From Pontibacillus salicampi (GTDB lineage Bacteria > Bacillota > Bacilli > Bacillales > BH030062), in contig NZ_JBHLTP010000013.1 of NCBI RefSeq assembly GCF_042434395.1, positions 1 to 64,000 of the forward strand: a stretch of DNA of 64,000 bases, written 5' to 3'. The first letter of the stretch is position 1, and each line of letters opens with the position of its first letter. The notes under the pieces are model-generated. The model worked only from the letters and a program-made list of their open reading frames with translations. It was not told the DNA's origin and ran no database searches. This document shows, piece after piece, positions 16,758 to 25,737 of the stretch. Both the position numbers and the translations under genes were made by a program.

Positions 16758-19394
16758 CTATAATTTTATGGTTTGGTATCCTTTTGGAGGAATCGTGACC
16801 CTGTCGACCTTTTCTTTCACTTTTTCGTTCAGGTTTGTGACGCTGATACTTTGATTATAGTTTGACAGGGACAGTGTTGCTGGCTCATGTAAGGGGTTGA
16901 ACCACCTAAGGATTATACCATCTTGGTCATAGCTTTGCTTACAAACGCTTAATAAGCTGGTTGTATGAACTTGTAATAAAGAGTATTGGGCATTTAGGGT
17001 TTCCACTGGATATGGAATTTCAAATCGATCCAATCGCTCTTCGAAAGAGTTCAAGCTTTGCTTCTGATAGCTAGCGTTGTGCTCATTAAATTGATAAAGC
17101 CTATTAAACAATACTGTCGGTGAAGCGGAGCTGCTATCAAATGAAATAGCATAATCGAATGTCATACATTGCTGCATTTGAGCGTCCGGGGTGTAAACCA
17201 CCTTGTTGTTTATACCTGAAGCTCTTCCAGGTCTCCACGTCAGATTATCCCTACCGAGTAACCCGACACTGCGGAAGAGGGTGAATGCCATTTGCCCTGT
17301 ATCCAGTACCTCATATTCCTTCATTCCTTTTGTCATAACAGTAAATGTACCTTTATCTGACTCTATCCCCGCAATACTTTCTAGTGGATGAATAGAAACA
17401 GGAGCCTCTTTATGTCCTCTTTCCTTCCACTCTGACAAATGAGGATTGTTCACAGCATGCTCTACCAAACTGAAGCCCTGGTCCGCGAAGGAAGTAGTAG
17501 GAGGTGTTCCTGGTGACTGAAGCAGTACACGTAGGCGATGGTCCTTTGCTTGGTTCGTTACTTCGTGATGAACGCGGACAAAGTTTTCTGTTTTTCTAAG
17601 CTCAAATGTAGTAATAATCGTACAAGGTGTAGTAGCCTGCTGCTTTTGACGCTCCTCTAGGGTGTGGGGCACAGCTGTAGTATGCGATACAGTAAGCTTC
17701 TCTACTTCTGGGCTCCTTTGTACATCTATTAAGGCACCGTCTTCAAGATAGATTGGACTATCTCCTGGAAGAGGGGAGAAGTCATAAGAGTCTCCAGCAT
17801 CTGCTCTCTCCTCAAAGCAAAGCAGGTTTTCAATGGTGCTCCCAGTCGATTGATTGGTGAGAGAAATGGTCCCCTTATCTGTCCATTCTAGTTGTAGAAA
17901 GGAATTTGATATTACAGTTTCCGTTGCTGCAGCCAGTCTATAGCTGGATGAGACTCCCTCTTGGATCAGGTATGCGGCATACCCTAATGCAGGCATGTCA
18001 GTAACCGTTACTAACATTTCACTGCGATAATAACCAGGAATCTCCACCTCTTGTTCCCCATCAGCTGTAACTACAATTTTTTTCCCGCCACTAATGTACT
18101 CCTGGTCTAAAACAGTGGAATCCAGTGGTTCCCCCTTTATAGTTGTAATCGTAAAAGCAGGATCCTTCGTGAAAATAGTGGTCGTCAGCTGACCATCCCA
18201 CACTTGCGGCATTGTATTGAAGAGGACCAGAATCTGTTCTTCTCCTAGTTCGTTTGCCACCGCTTGAGTTACTTGCTTTTTAATAATATTTAGTAACCCG
18301 TCTGCCTTCCTATCTATCTTTCGAAGACGAATCATAATGTCACTATTCGTATCGTCTGAATTGCAGCCGCCGATGGAATCATGAGCATGAACATCGAACA
18401 AATCCTTCCACATAGTATCAAGCCATTCCTGTGGGTAACGGAAGCCAAGGGTAGAAGCCATTACCGCTATGGGCTCCAGCAGGTGTAATAGCTTATGCTC
18501 GACGTTCGTATTCAGCTGCTTAATATCGTACCGTTGAGAACGGATGGTTTGATGAATACGGGAATGCTCCGTCGCGGTTAATTCTCCTTCAATTACTGTA
18601 TCAAACGGTTCTTCACTCCATGCCTGCTCCATGAAATGTTCGTAGTCAGATAGGATATAATCTCGATCCTCATCTTGCTGATTAAGCTGTTGAATCGTAG
18701 ATGGGAAGTGGTCCCGAACCAGTACCTGATCACCCCCTGAAGGCAGCAATATTTGGTCCGTGTGTTTATTGTAATTTTCTAATTTCTCTACAATAGGCTG
18801 CAGCTTTTCTTCATAATAGGTTGGGTCTGCTGATAGGAACTTCCCTGGACCGTATCCGAAAAGCATAAGGTTCGTAGGAATACTTTCCCCATCAGGCGAT
18901 TTCCACATGAAATGAAGGTCGTTATCTAATTGTTCGGAATACACACCGCGTTGCAAGATACTGTAACCTAGCCCAAACCCTTTAAACATAGATGGAAGAT
19001 ACGCATTTTGGCCAAATATATCTGGTAAATAGCCAATGTTCATATTGTGTCCCATATCCTCAGCCATACGGCTTCCATATAGCAGGTTACGAATGACGGC
19101 TTCCTTGTGAACGAGTAGAGAGTCTGTTTGGGTGTACCATGGTCCCACAAATATACGCTTGTTCGTAATCAGGTTCTTTAACCGTTCCCGATTGTCGGGA
19201 CGGATGCGTAAGTATTCCTCTACAACAGACATTTGCCCATCCATCACATAACTATAGTAATGAGGGTTTTCCTCAAGCAGGTGAATAAGATAATCCATAT
19301 TTTCAATTAGTAGAATATTGGAGTCTTCTATCGTAAAATACCACTCCCTATCCCAATGGGAGTGGGGAACGATATGAACGGTTTTTTTGGTCAT
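16758..19394 (-). CDS. mngB: GH38 alpha-mannosidase, probable mannosylglycerate hydrolase
   Basis: A family-38 retaining alpha-mannosidase of 878 residues, nearly identical in length to Escherichia coli MngB, which hydrolyses 2-O-(6-phospho-mannosyl)-D-glycerate. The zinc site starts in HIVPHSHWDREW (His13, Asp15); the nucleophile Asp is in GYLPDIFGQNAYLP; VHAHDSIGGCNSD is the later zinc/His segment. The start at 19394 has AGGAGGG 7-8 nt upstream; an in-frame frame open to 19475 would overlap the PTS gene and lacks a site. It follows the PTS EIIABC gene closely, so the pair likely imports and cleaves a phosphorylated mannoside. Mannosylglycerate is the favoured but unproven substrate. Confidence 0.85.
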   Translation of the reverse strand: MTKKTVHIVPHSHWDREWYFTIEDSNILLIENMDYLIHLLEENPHYYSYVMDGQMSVVEEYLRIRPDNRERLKNLITNKRIFVGPWYTQTDSLLVHKEAVIRNLLYGSRMAEDMGHNMNIGYLPDIFGQNAYLPSMFKGFGLGYSILQRGVYSEQLDNDLHFMWKSPDGESIPTNLMLFGYGPGKFLSADPTYYEEKLQPIVEKLENYNKHTDQILLPSGGDQVLVRDHFPSTIQQLNQQDEDRDYILSDYEHFMEQAWSEEPFDTVIEGELTATEHSRIHQTIRSQRYDIKQLNTNVEHKLLHLLEPIAVMASTLGFRYPQEWLDTMWKDLFDVHAHDSIGGCNSDDTNSDIMIRLRKIDRKADGLLNIIKKQVTQAVANELGEEQILVLFNTMPQVWDGQLTTTIFTKDPAFTITTIKGEPLDSTVLDQEYISGGKKIVVTADGEQEVEIPGYYRSEMLVTVTDMPALGYAAYLIQEGVSSSYRLAAATETVISNSFLQLEWTDKGTISLTNQSTGSTIENLLCFEERADAGDSYDFSPLPGDSPIYLEDGALIDVQRSPEVEKLTVSHTTAVPHTLEERQKQQATTPCTIITTFELRKTENFVRVHHEVTNQAKDHRLRVLLQSPGTPPTTSFADQGFSLVEHAVNNPHLSEWKERGHKEAPVSIHPLESIAGIESDKGTFTVMTKGMKEYEVLDTGQMAFTLFRSVGLLGRDNLTWRPGRASGINNKVVYTPDAQMQQCMTFDYAISFDSSSASPTVLFNRLYQFNEHNASYQKQSLNSFEERLDRFEIPYPVETLNAQYSLLQVHTTSLLSVCKQSYDQDGIILRWFNPLHEPATLSLSNYNQSISVTNLNEKVKEKVDRVTIPPKGYQTIKL

Positions 19395-19471
19395 GACATA
19401 CCCTCCTAAGCATAATAGAGCAAACAGGCACTGCAGGGAATCGTTCCCATAGCGCCTGTATTCACAGTTCA

Positions 19472-21445
19472 TCAAATGGTAATTCTATTTCGTTTTAATA
19501 GAGCAAATCGAACAAATATATTGGCTACGGCAATAAATAGTGCTCCTATTATCAAGCCGAATAAATAAGCTAAAATAGAACCTTCTACTAGAGGCCAGCC
19601 CCAAAAGGCAGGTAAAGGTAACCATTGTTCAGCACCAAGTAATACAGCAGTTGATGCCCCTATAATAGCACCGCCTATATTTATGGGGATGGTGATGATA
19701 GGGTTACGAAGCATAAATGGAATAGCCCCTTCACTAATAGCTATTAACCCTAGCAGGATAGAGGTTTGTCCTGTCACTCGTAGGTCAGGACTAAACACCC
19801 GTCGTCCAACTAAAAATCTATCTAACACAGTAGCTAAACCTAGTCCAATTGGCGGGATAACAATAGCTAATACTCTTGCAGTTAAAGGAAATATCTCGTC
19901 TGAGGCAAGTCCAATTGCAATAGCCCCTGCTGCTTTGTTAATTGGACCGCCCAAATCGAAAGCAGTTGCAGCTGCGATGACGGTAGCTAATGCAATTTCA
20001 CCAGATGATTGAGCCGATTCAATGAAGTTCCGCAGAGCTAAGTTCATCCCGCCAAAGACAGGATCTACAATGTAGAAGTTTAATAGAAAAATAGATAATA
20101 CACTTATAGCAGGGATGATTAACATTGGTTTCATGGCTTGGAAATTTTTATTCAATTTTATTTTCTCATTAAGGAATTTAGAAATATAACCAGCTGCAAG
20201 ACCTAATATGAGTGCTCCAAAGAAGCCAGACGCAACACCGTCTTCGATTCCCCAGAAGCGATAATGAATACCGGCTGCAAATATTCCGCCGATGAATCCT
20301 GATACGATGCCAACACGGTCAGCTAAAGCATATGCAGTGAAGGCGGCAAAAATGGGGTACATAAATTGGAAGATCATAAAACCAAATTTGTCTAAGTGAT
20401 GGAGAATAACGAGAAGCTCATTAGGGTGATTGGCAAATCGGCTTGCATCGTTAATATCATTGACGAGTCCAAATGGCATCGACCCAAGCTTAGCAATACC
20501 CATCATGAGCCCAGCTGCAACAATCACTGGAATCATATACGATATACCTGTTAATATGGCTTGTCCCATTTCTGCAAATAAGCCTTGCTTTTTCTCAGAA
20601 GATGCTGTGTACTCAACAGAGTCAGTGTTTTCTCCTTTTACTGTTCCATCAGGGTTGTGTAAAGCACGATGCAGCAGCTTCTCTGCGTTACCCAGCGGGT
20701 CCGCAACCCTTACCTGTACATATGGCAGCCCTTTGAAACGTTCTTTTTCCTTTGGTGCAATATCTGTTGCAAACACAACAGCATCTGCCTGTTGAATGAG
20801 CTCCTCAGTATGTCGATCCTCCATACCGTTCGCTCCTTGCTTTTCGGAATGGACCCGAATACCAAGAGATTCTCCAGCTTGCTCCATCGCCTCTGCTGCC
20901 ATGTAGGTATGTGCAATACCTGCAGCACATGCTGTGACCACCAGTACGGTTTGGTCGTAGGAGGAGGCTGGTTTCTGTTTCCTTTGTGTTGTATCGTCTA
21001 ACGTTTGGAACAGCTCTTCTGGTGTTGTAGCTTTCATGAGCTGCTCGTAGTATTCGGAATCCATGAGTCTAGTACTTAATTCCGATAATACGTGAAGGTG
21101 GGTCGAGCCAGCCTCGCCGTCTGGAATCGCTATAAGAAAAACTAGCTCCACTTCGTTGGCAGGATCGATACTTTCCCAATCTTCCACAGGATTCTGAAGC
21201 CGTGCGACAGCAAATCCTGGTTTTTTTACTGCAGGAGATTTTCCGTGAGGTATTGCCAGCCCTGCTTCCATACCTGTTGCAGATACAGCTTCTCTATCTA
21301 ATACTGCCTGATAATACTCCTCTTTTGAGGAAAGCATGCCTTCCTTAAACATAGCTTCTGTTAATTCCCAGATTACTTTCTCTTTATTCGTAGAAGAGAT
21401 ATCAAAAGTAATTAACGAGCTACTGGTCATTTCTGTTAATCTCAT
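19472..21445 (-). CDS. mngA: PTS EIIABC, mannosylglycerate/fructose family
   Basis: A 657-residue fused sugar permease of the fructose PTS superfamily in the order EIIA-EIIB-EIIC, as in E. coli MngA (658 residues). EIIA carries LAIPHGKSP with the phospho-His at 67; EIIB carries VLVVTACAAGIAHTYMAAEA with the phospho-Cys near 173; EIIC starts near 285 with GISYMIPVIVAAGLMMG and spans about ten helices. It imports and phosphorylates the substrate of the adjacent GH38 enzyme. ATG at 21445 is preferred (AGGGG 8 nt upstream) to the GTG at 21454. A cre-like site and a palindrome lie in the divergent promoter region. Confidence 0.88.
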   Translation of the reverse strand: MRLTEMTSSSLITFDISSTNKEKVIWELTEAMFKEGMLSSKEEYYQAVLDREAVSATGMEAGLAIPHGKSPAVKKPGFAVARLQNPVEDWESIDPANEVELVFLIAIPDGEAGSTHLHVLSELSTRLMDSEYYEQLMKATTPEELFQTLDDTTQRKQKPASSYDQTVLVVTACAAGIAHTYMAAEAMEQAGESLGIRVHSEKQGANGMEDRHTEELIQQADAVVFATDIAPKEKERFKGLPYVQVRVADPLGNAEKLLHRALHNPDGTVKGENTDSVEYTASSEKKQGLFAEMGQAILTGISYMIPVIVAAGLMMGIAKLGSMPFGLVNDINDASRFANHPNELLVILHHLDKFGFMIFQFMYPIFAAFTAYALADRVGIVSGFIGGIFAAGIHYRFWGIEDGVASGFFGALILGLAAGYISKFLNEKIKLNKNFQAMKPMLIIPAISVLSIFLLNFYIVDPVFGGMNLALRNFIESAQSSGEIALATVIAAATAFDLGGPINKAAGAIAIGLASDEIFPLTARVLAIVIPPIGLGLATVLDRFLVGRRVFSPDLRVTGQTSILLGLIAISEGAIPFMLRNPIITIPINIGGAIIGASTAVLLGAEQWLPLPAFWGWPLVEGSILAYLFGLIIGALFIAVANIFVRFALLKRNRITI

Positions 21446-21483
21446 ATATTCCACCCCTCATTCAAAGTGTTGAAAACCCTTAC

Positions 21484-21497
21484 TAAAATCGCTTACA
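21484..21497. promoter_or_regulatory. cre-like CcpA site at mng locus
   Basis: TAAAATCGCTTACA matches the cre consensus TGWAANCGNTNWCA at 13 of 14 positions (A for G at position 2). It lies 39-52 bp upstream of mngA, where CcpA binding would block transcription. Confidence 0.6.
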
Positions 21498-21527
21498 TAT
21501 AGTTGTATCATAGAATGGCCTGCAGTG

Positions 21528-21548
21528 AATGTACACTCGATGTACATT
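21528..21548. promoter_or_regulatory. Inverted repeat, candidate RpiR operator
   Basis: AATGTACA-N5-TGTACATT is a perfect 8-bp inverted repeat in the divergent intergenic region between mngA and the RpiR gene. A site shared by the local regulator is the simplest reading, but binding is inferred only from position. Confidence 0.5.
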
Positions 21549-21632
21549 TGTACTTTCTTATTTTGGAAAGGAATAGCCACAAAAAGCAGGTGTGGTATAA
21601 TTCACCTAGAAATGCTAGAGCGGAGGATAGTT

Positions 21633-22385
21633 ATGGGAGCAATTTTAGATTATTTTTCCAAGGATATACATAAGCTCACACATGCTGAACGACATGTATT
21701 ATATTATATTGAAGCGAATCTTGATCAATCAAGGAGGCTTTCGCTTACGAACATGGCCTCTATTAATACCGTGAGCACAACAACTATTGTGAGAATGTGT
21801 CATAAGCTAGGATTAGAGGGATATTCCGAGCTGAAATACTTTCTACGAAACTTCACCTTTGATGCTTTACCGGAAGAACAAGACACGATGGAGCGGTATG
21901 AGAAGGATTTACACCAGGTTTTCACCTCTTTGGATATTGATTATCTGGATGAGGTCAGCTTAAAGATGCTTCATGCCAAACGAATTATTATTGTGGCTGT
22001 TGGCTTATCCAAAACATTAGGAGAATATTTCAGTAAACGGCTTATGCAAATGAATACGGTATCCTCCTACGTGTATGAATCCCATATGATTGATTTGCTG
22101 CCTAATTGGGTGAACAAGGATGACTTTGTAGTGTTTATTTCTTCTAGCGGGGAGACGGAAACGTTAACGAAAACAGCCGATAAAGTTAACCATTTAGATG
22201 TACCGTCTCTTGCAATTACCAATACACCTGACAGTGCTCTACACTCCATGACTAATGATTCTATTAGTGCTCATGTGCAGCGGGTTATGTTTGCAGGATA
22301 CGACTTATCAGCACGGTCTACCTTAATGATGCTCATAGATGTATTATTCGAGCGATATTTACGAAATGCTTTAGAGCAGAAATGA
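21633..22385 (+). CDS. RpiR family transcriptional regulator (HTH-SIS)
   Basis: A 250-residue regulator with an N-terminal HTH_6 domain (about 1-75; SLTNMASINTVSTTTIVRMC is the helix-turn-helix) and a SIS sugar-phosphate-binding domain (about 105-245; IIIVAVGLSKTLGEYFSKRL and VVFISSSGETETL). It is divergent from mngAB and so is the likely local regulator responding to a phosphorylated mannoside or sugar phosphate. E. coli uses a GntR-type MngR instead, so the control circuit differs. The start at 21633 is supported by GCGGAGG 6 nt upstream; the longer open frame from 21525 runs through the operator region and is rejected. Confidence 0.88.
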   Translation: MGAILDYFSKDIHKLTHAERHVLYYIEANLDQSRRLSLTNMASINTVSTTTIVRMCHKLGLEGYSELKYFLRNFTFDALPEEQDTMERYEKDLHQVFTSLDIDYLDEVSLKMLHAKRIIIVAVGLSKTLGEYFSKRLMQMNTVSSYVYESHMIDLLPNWVNKDDFVVFISSSGETETLTKTADKVNHLDVPSLAITNTPDSALHSMTNDSISAHVQRVMFAGYDLSARSTLMMLIDVLFERYLRNALEQK

Positions 22386-22449
22386 GCGTCCTAATGAGAA
22401 GCTTTGACAAGCAGCGTTAGAAGGGATTAGGGAAAGAGGGAGGGTGACG

Positions 22450-23265
22450 ATGTACTTCTTTAAACAATTATTTCACTTCACATACCAGCAAGCGATGGCT
22501 TCGTTATTTCCGGCGCTTATATTTTTGACGCTTGCAGGCACTAAAATCATATCAGTACCAGGAATTCCGCGGTATGATCTTATTTTACTAGCGTGTATTG
22601 GTATTCAAATTTGTATGTTGTGGACAGGATTGGAAACGAAGGATGAGCTGAAGGTTATAACTTTGTTTCACGTACTAGGCCTTACTTTAGAGCTGTTCAA
22701 AGTTCATATGGGCTCTTGGAGTTATCCAGGGGAAGCCTATTCGAAAATAGCAGGTGTTCCGCTATATAGCGGTTTTATGTATGCCAGTGTAGCGAGTTAC
22801 ATTGTTCAATCCTGGCGTAGAATGAAATTAACCATCACGAAGTGGCCGGCTTGGTATTGGACAGTTCCCTTAGGAGCTTGCATCTATTTGAACTTTTTTA
22901 CCCACCATTACATTTACGATATGCGTTGGTTCCTTACGGGTGGGCTCTTTCTGTTGTTCCTGTTAGGCAGGGTGTATTTCACCATCCATGACAAACGGTA
23001 TTGGATGCCCCTGACCCTTTCCTTCTTCCTCATCGGATTCTTTATTTGGATTGCTGAGAATATTTCCACACTATTGGATGGGTACCGTTATCCAAACCAG
23101 GGAGATACGTGGGAAATAGTTCATATAGGGAAGATCAGCTCCTGGTTTCTACTTGTAGTAGTAAGCTTCATTATTGTTGCCCAACTGAAACGGGTGAAAG
23201 GGGAAGGCTTTGACGATACGGTACCGATAGAGCCGAAAGAGGAGGGGGTCCTCAAACAGAGCTAG
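22450..23265 (+). CDS. DUF817 family membrane protein (YoaT-like)
   Basis: A 271-residue integral membrane protein with 8 or more predicted helices, matching DUF817 (Bacillus subtilis YoaT). Recognisable stretches are LTLELFKVHMGSWSYPGEAY, GVPLYSGFMYASVASYIVQS and WIAENISTLLDGYRYPNQGD, which are strongly conserved in the family. The function is unknown. The ATG at 22450 follows GGAGGG; a GTG two codons earlier falls inside that ribosome site. The last 4 bp overlap the stop of the convergent gene at 23262. Confidence 0.88.
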   Translation: MYFFKQLFHFTYQQAMASLFPALIFLTLAGTKIISVPGIPRYDLILLACIGIQICMLWTGLETKDELKVITLFHVLGLTLELFKVHMGSWSYPGEAYSKIAGVPLYSGFMYASVASYIVQSWRRMKLTITKWPAWYWTVPLGACIYLNFFTHHYIYDMRWFLTGGLFLLFLLGRVYFTIHDKRYWMPLTLSFFLIGFFIWIAENISTLLDGYRYPNQGDTWEIVHIGKISSWFLLVVVSFIIVAQLKRVKGEGFDDTVPIEPKEEGVLKQS

Positions 23266-23663
23266 GATGCGGATTCAGTATTATCAGGAAGCAGAACTGT
23301 TTCGTAAATCCAATATACAATCGCAGCAATTAATACATACAGATAGAACTCCACGTTCATCCAGGAAGTAGATTCAATCCGTAAGATGAGGTATGCCGGA
23401 ACTGTAATAATCGTCGCTGCCGCTATGTATAGTATTAAATGGATAAGGTCAAACCGATCCTGACTTTCCCATTTTCTAAGCAGTATGGTAATGGGAAGCA
23501 ACAGGACACAATATAATGCTAGGAACATAGGGAAGGTTACGATAATTGGATACATCATACTCAATGAGAACCCTTTTGATTCAATTCCAAAATCAACAAC
23601 TACATAAATAATTGCCATTGTAAGTGACGCCAGCAGAAGCATAAAAATATATCGATATCCCAT
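23262..23663 (-). CDS. Hypothetical four-helix membrane protein
   Basis: A 133-residue hydrophobic protein with four predicted membrane spans (about 5-25, 34-62, 76-97 and 104-124) separated by short polar loops such as RKWESQDRFDLIH. A soluble acidic tail closes it. It resembles small Bacillus UPF0715-like membrane proteins in size and topology, but I cannot assign a family. Good ATG context (GGAGAACATCA upstream). It converges on the DUF817 gene with a 4-bp tail overlap and no room for a terminator between them. Confidence 0.6.
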   Translation of the reverse strand: MGYRYIFMLLLASLTMAIIYVVVDFGIESKGFSLSMMYPIIVTFPMFLALYCVLLLPITILLRKWESQDRFDLIHLILYIAAATIITVPAYLILRIESTSWMNVEFYLYVLIAAIVYWIYETVLLPDNTESAS

Positions 23664-23972
23664 TGATGTTCTCCTTTATGAATTGGTTCATTCGTTTAAA
23701 AAAGGTGCCACGTATGTGTTGCCCTTGTATGTGTATGATAAAACATATACTATACCACTATTCTCGAATAGTACCTTTCTACAATTTACCATAAAAAATT
23801 AGTACCTGCAGTGTAGACGATTAGGAACGGATGGAGTTTTAGCCTGACTAAGTTTAAGGAATGGCCCTGTTAGACATTTTCGGTGAGGTTTGGGTTATTT
23901 TCTTCAAAAGGGGATTCCAGCTCAATCACATAAGGGCACATTACAGAATTAGAGACATGCAATAAATAGTTG
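23664..23972. other. Intergenic stretch upstream of Mn riboswitch
   Basis: About 310 bp with no supported ORF. The left end presumably holds the promoter of the minus-strand membrane gene; the right end leads into the promoter of the riboswitch transcript. I see no repeat or other RNA element. Confidence 0.5.
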
Positions 23973-24001
23973 TTGACTTTTCCGGTAAAGCACCGTATTC
24001 T
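23973..24001 (+). promoter_or_regulatory. Promoter of riboswitch-terC transcript
   Basis: TTGACT, a 17-nt spacer, then TATTCT; transcription would begin near 24008, about 23 nt before the aptamer. Confidence 0.7.
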
Positions 24002-24030
24002 AAAGATAATTAAATAAACATTTTCTTCCT

Positions 24031-24120
24031 TAAAGGGGAGTAGCTATACAATAAAGTCGTCATTGCGAGAGAAATCTCCGGCTTTATTGGCAACGATTTT
24101 GGTTGTTAGCAAGACCTTTA
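24031..24120 (+). ncRNA. yybP-ykoY manganese riboswitch aptamer
   Basis: The aptamer contains the conserved AAGGGGAGTAG on its 5' side, then GTCGTCATTGCGAGAG, CTCCGGCTTTATTGGC, and closes with GCAAGACCTTTA. P1 pairs TAAAGG (24031-24036) with CCTTTA (24115-24120). This matches the yybP-ykoY family, which senses Mn2+ and commonly controls TerC-type and P-type ATPase exporters. The P1 3' strand is also the 5' arm of the following terminator, so Mn2+ binding should prevent termination (ON switch). Confidence 0.92.
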
Positions 24121-24146
24121 CACCACTCGTGTAGAGGTCTTTTTTG
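24112..24146 (+). terminator. Riboswitch expression-platform terminator
   Basis: AGACCTTTACAC pairs with GTGTAGAGGTCT across a 5-nt loop, followed by TTTTTT. The 5' arm overlaps P1 of the Mn aptamer, making the two folds mutually exclusive. Confidence 0.9.
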
Positions 24147-24151
24147 ATGGG

Positions 24152-24181
24152 CCTTTACCAATAACGGTAAAGGTTTTTTTT
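24152..24181 (+). terminator. Second tandem terminator in the terC leader
   Basis: CCTTTACC/GGTAAAGG with a 6-nt loop is followed by eight T. It stands only 5 nt after the first terminator and about 50 nt before the terC start. Its CCTTTA repeats the P1 strand of the aptamer. Confidence 0.85.
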
Positions 24182-24230
24182 AATGGTATTTGTGGTGAGA
24201 GCAGAGGAAGAAGGAAAAGGAGAAGGATAC

Positions 24231-25007
24231 ATGGAACTACAATTAGTGATGGAGTATGGCTGGGTGTTATTAGTACTTATTTTGCTAGAAGGAATTCTTG
24301 CAGCTGATAATGCACTAGTGATGGCTGTAATGGTGAAGCACCTGCCAGAAGAAAAACGAAAAAAAGCTCTCTTTTATGGATTGGCCGGTGCGTTCATTCT
24401 TCGGTTTGCTTCCCTATTCGTGATTACATTATTAATAGATATTTGGCAGGTTCAAGCCTTAGGAGCAGCTTACCTATTATTCATCTCTATTAACCACTTA
24501 CGAAAAAGGAATAATAAAAACAAAGAAGGCGATGATAACGAACAGGAATCCAGCAAGGGGAAAGGGTTTTGGGCTACAGTATTAAAAGTAGAGCTTGCAG
24601 ATATGGCTTTTGCAGTAGATTCCATTTTAGCTGCTGTTGCGTTGGCTGTTTCTCTACCTAATAGTGGTCTTCCTGCAATAGGTGGTATGGATGGCGGCAA
24701 ATTTCTAGTTGTATTACTAGGTGGAATTATCGGGATTGTCATAATGAGATACGCCGCAAATAAATTCGTGCATGTATTGCACCAACGACCTGGATTAGAA
24801 ACGGCCGCGTTCATTATTGTAGGCTGGGTTGGTGTAAAGCTTGGGGTTCATGTATTGGCGCATCCATCCGTTCATATCATTTCTCACCATTTTCCAGAAT
24901 CTCTGTTGTGGAAAGGTATCTTCTATTCTGTGTTAGTGGTAACCGCAATAGTAGGATGGTTCTCAACGGAGAAATCATACCAACAGCAGGTTAGACCAAA
25001 TATATAG
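24231..25007 (+). CDS. TerC family membrane protein, probable Mn2+ exporter
   Basis: A 258-residue TerC-family protein with about seven helices. Family motifs are LLEGILAADNALVMAVMV near the N-terminus and KVELADMAFAVDSILAAVAL in the middle, whose acidic residues are thought to bind metal. Bacillus homologues (YkoY, YceF) export Mn2+ or load it onto secreted enzymes, and the Mn riboswitch directly upstream supports that role here. The ATG at 24231 follows AAAAGGAGAAGG; an in-frame ATG at 24183 begins inside the terminator T tract region and is not credible. The next gene begins 15 nt after the stop. Confidence 0.93.
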   Translation: MELQLVMEYGWVLLVLILLEGILAADNALVMAVMVKHLPEEKRKKALFYGLAGAFILRFASLFVITLLIDIWQVQALGAAYLLFISINHLRKRNNKNKEGDDNEQESSKGKGFWATVLKVELADMAFAVDSILAAVALAVSLPNSGLPAIGGMDGGKFLVVLLGGIIGIVIMRYAANKFVHVLHQRPGLETAAFIIVGWVGVKLGVHVLAHPSVHIISHHFPESLLWKGIFYSVLVVTAIVGWFSTEKSYQQQVRPNI

Positions 25008-25022
25008 AGGAAGGGGTGCGTT

Positions 25023-25727
25023 ATGTCAAAAGAAGAGGTTAGAAATAAGGTTTGGGACCTTTTAGAGGAGCAGAAGGCAGCTCGATTTCCATTTCCTATA
25101 AAGGGGAGGATTCCAAATTTTAAAGGAGCTGAGGCTGCAGCGCAGCAAGTCTGTAAGCTAGAAGCTTATCAGAAAGCTAAAGTAGTAAAGGTGAACCCTG
25201 ATTCCCCTCAAATACCATTACGTGCACAAGTGCTAAGGGACGGGAAGATATTACTTATCCCAACTCCAAGGCTAAAGGCTGGTTTTATTCAATTAAACCC
25301 AGAGGATATCCCGCGTGGAGAAGAGAAAAAGGCGGTTAGTCTAAAGCATATGAATAAATATGGGGAAGAAATATCTTTGTCAGATATGCCGGTTATAGAT
25401 TTAGTTGTGGTTGGCTCGGTGGCTATTCATGAGGATGGACGCAGGCTAGGGAAGGGAGAAGGCTATGCAGATCGGGAATATGCCATACTCCGTGAGCTTG
25501 GCAATCCAGCTGTGCCAATTGTTACGACCATTCATTCTTTGCAGCTAGTACAAGACGATTTCCCCCGGGATGCATACGATGTCACCGTCGATTACATTGC
25601 AACAGAAAGGGAGGTTATCCAGGTAGAGTCGCCATACGATAAGCCAACTGGGATTGTTTGGGATCAGGTAACGGAGGAGCAGAAAAAAGAAATGCCTATA
25701 TTAGAAGATATTTGGGCATTAAAATAG
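25023..25727 (+). CDS. 5-formyltetrahydrofolate cyclo-ligase-like protein
   Basis: A 234-residue member of the 5-FTHF cyclo-ligase superfamily (FAU1/MTHFS-like). The diagnostic segment is RRLGKGEGYADREYAIL (about 141-157), a variant of the RLGxGxGYYD motif; IPLRAQVLRDGKILLIPTPRL and VPIVTTIHSLQL support the fold. It is longer at its N-terminus than the housekeeping YqgN and diverges in the nucleotide-binding region, so the reaction may differ from ATP-dependent 5-formyl-THF cyclisation. It lies 15 nt after terC with GAGGAAGGGG before its ATG, so it is probably co-expressed under Mn control. It converges on the ykoFEDC operon. Confidence 0.8.
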   Translation: MSKEEVRNKVWDLLEEQKAARFPFPIKGRIPNFKGAEAAAQQVCKLEAYQKAKVVKVNPDSPQIPLRAQVLRDGKILLIPTPRLKAGFIQLNPEDIPRGEEKKAVSLKHMNKYGEEISLSDMPVIDLVVVGSVAIHEDGRRLGKGEGYADREYAILRELGNPAVPIVTTIHSLQLVQDDFPRDAYDVTVDYIATEREVIQVESPYDKPTGIVWDQVTEEQKKEMPILEDIWALK

Positions 25728-25737
25728 GAATGAACTT

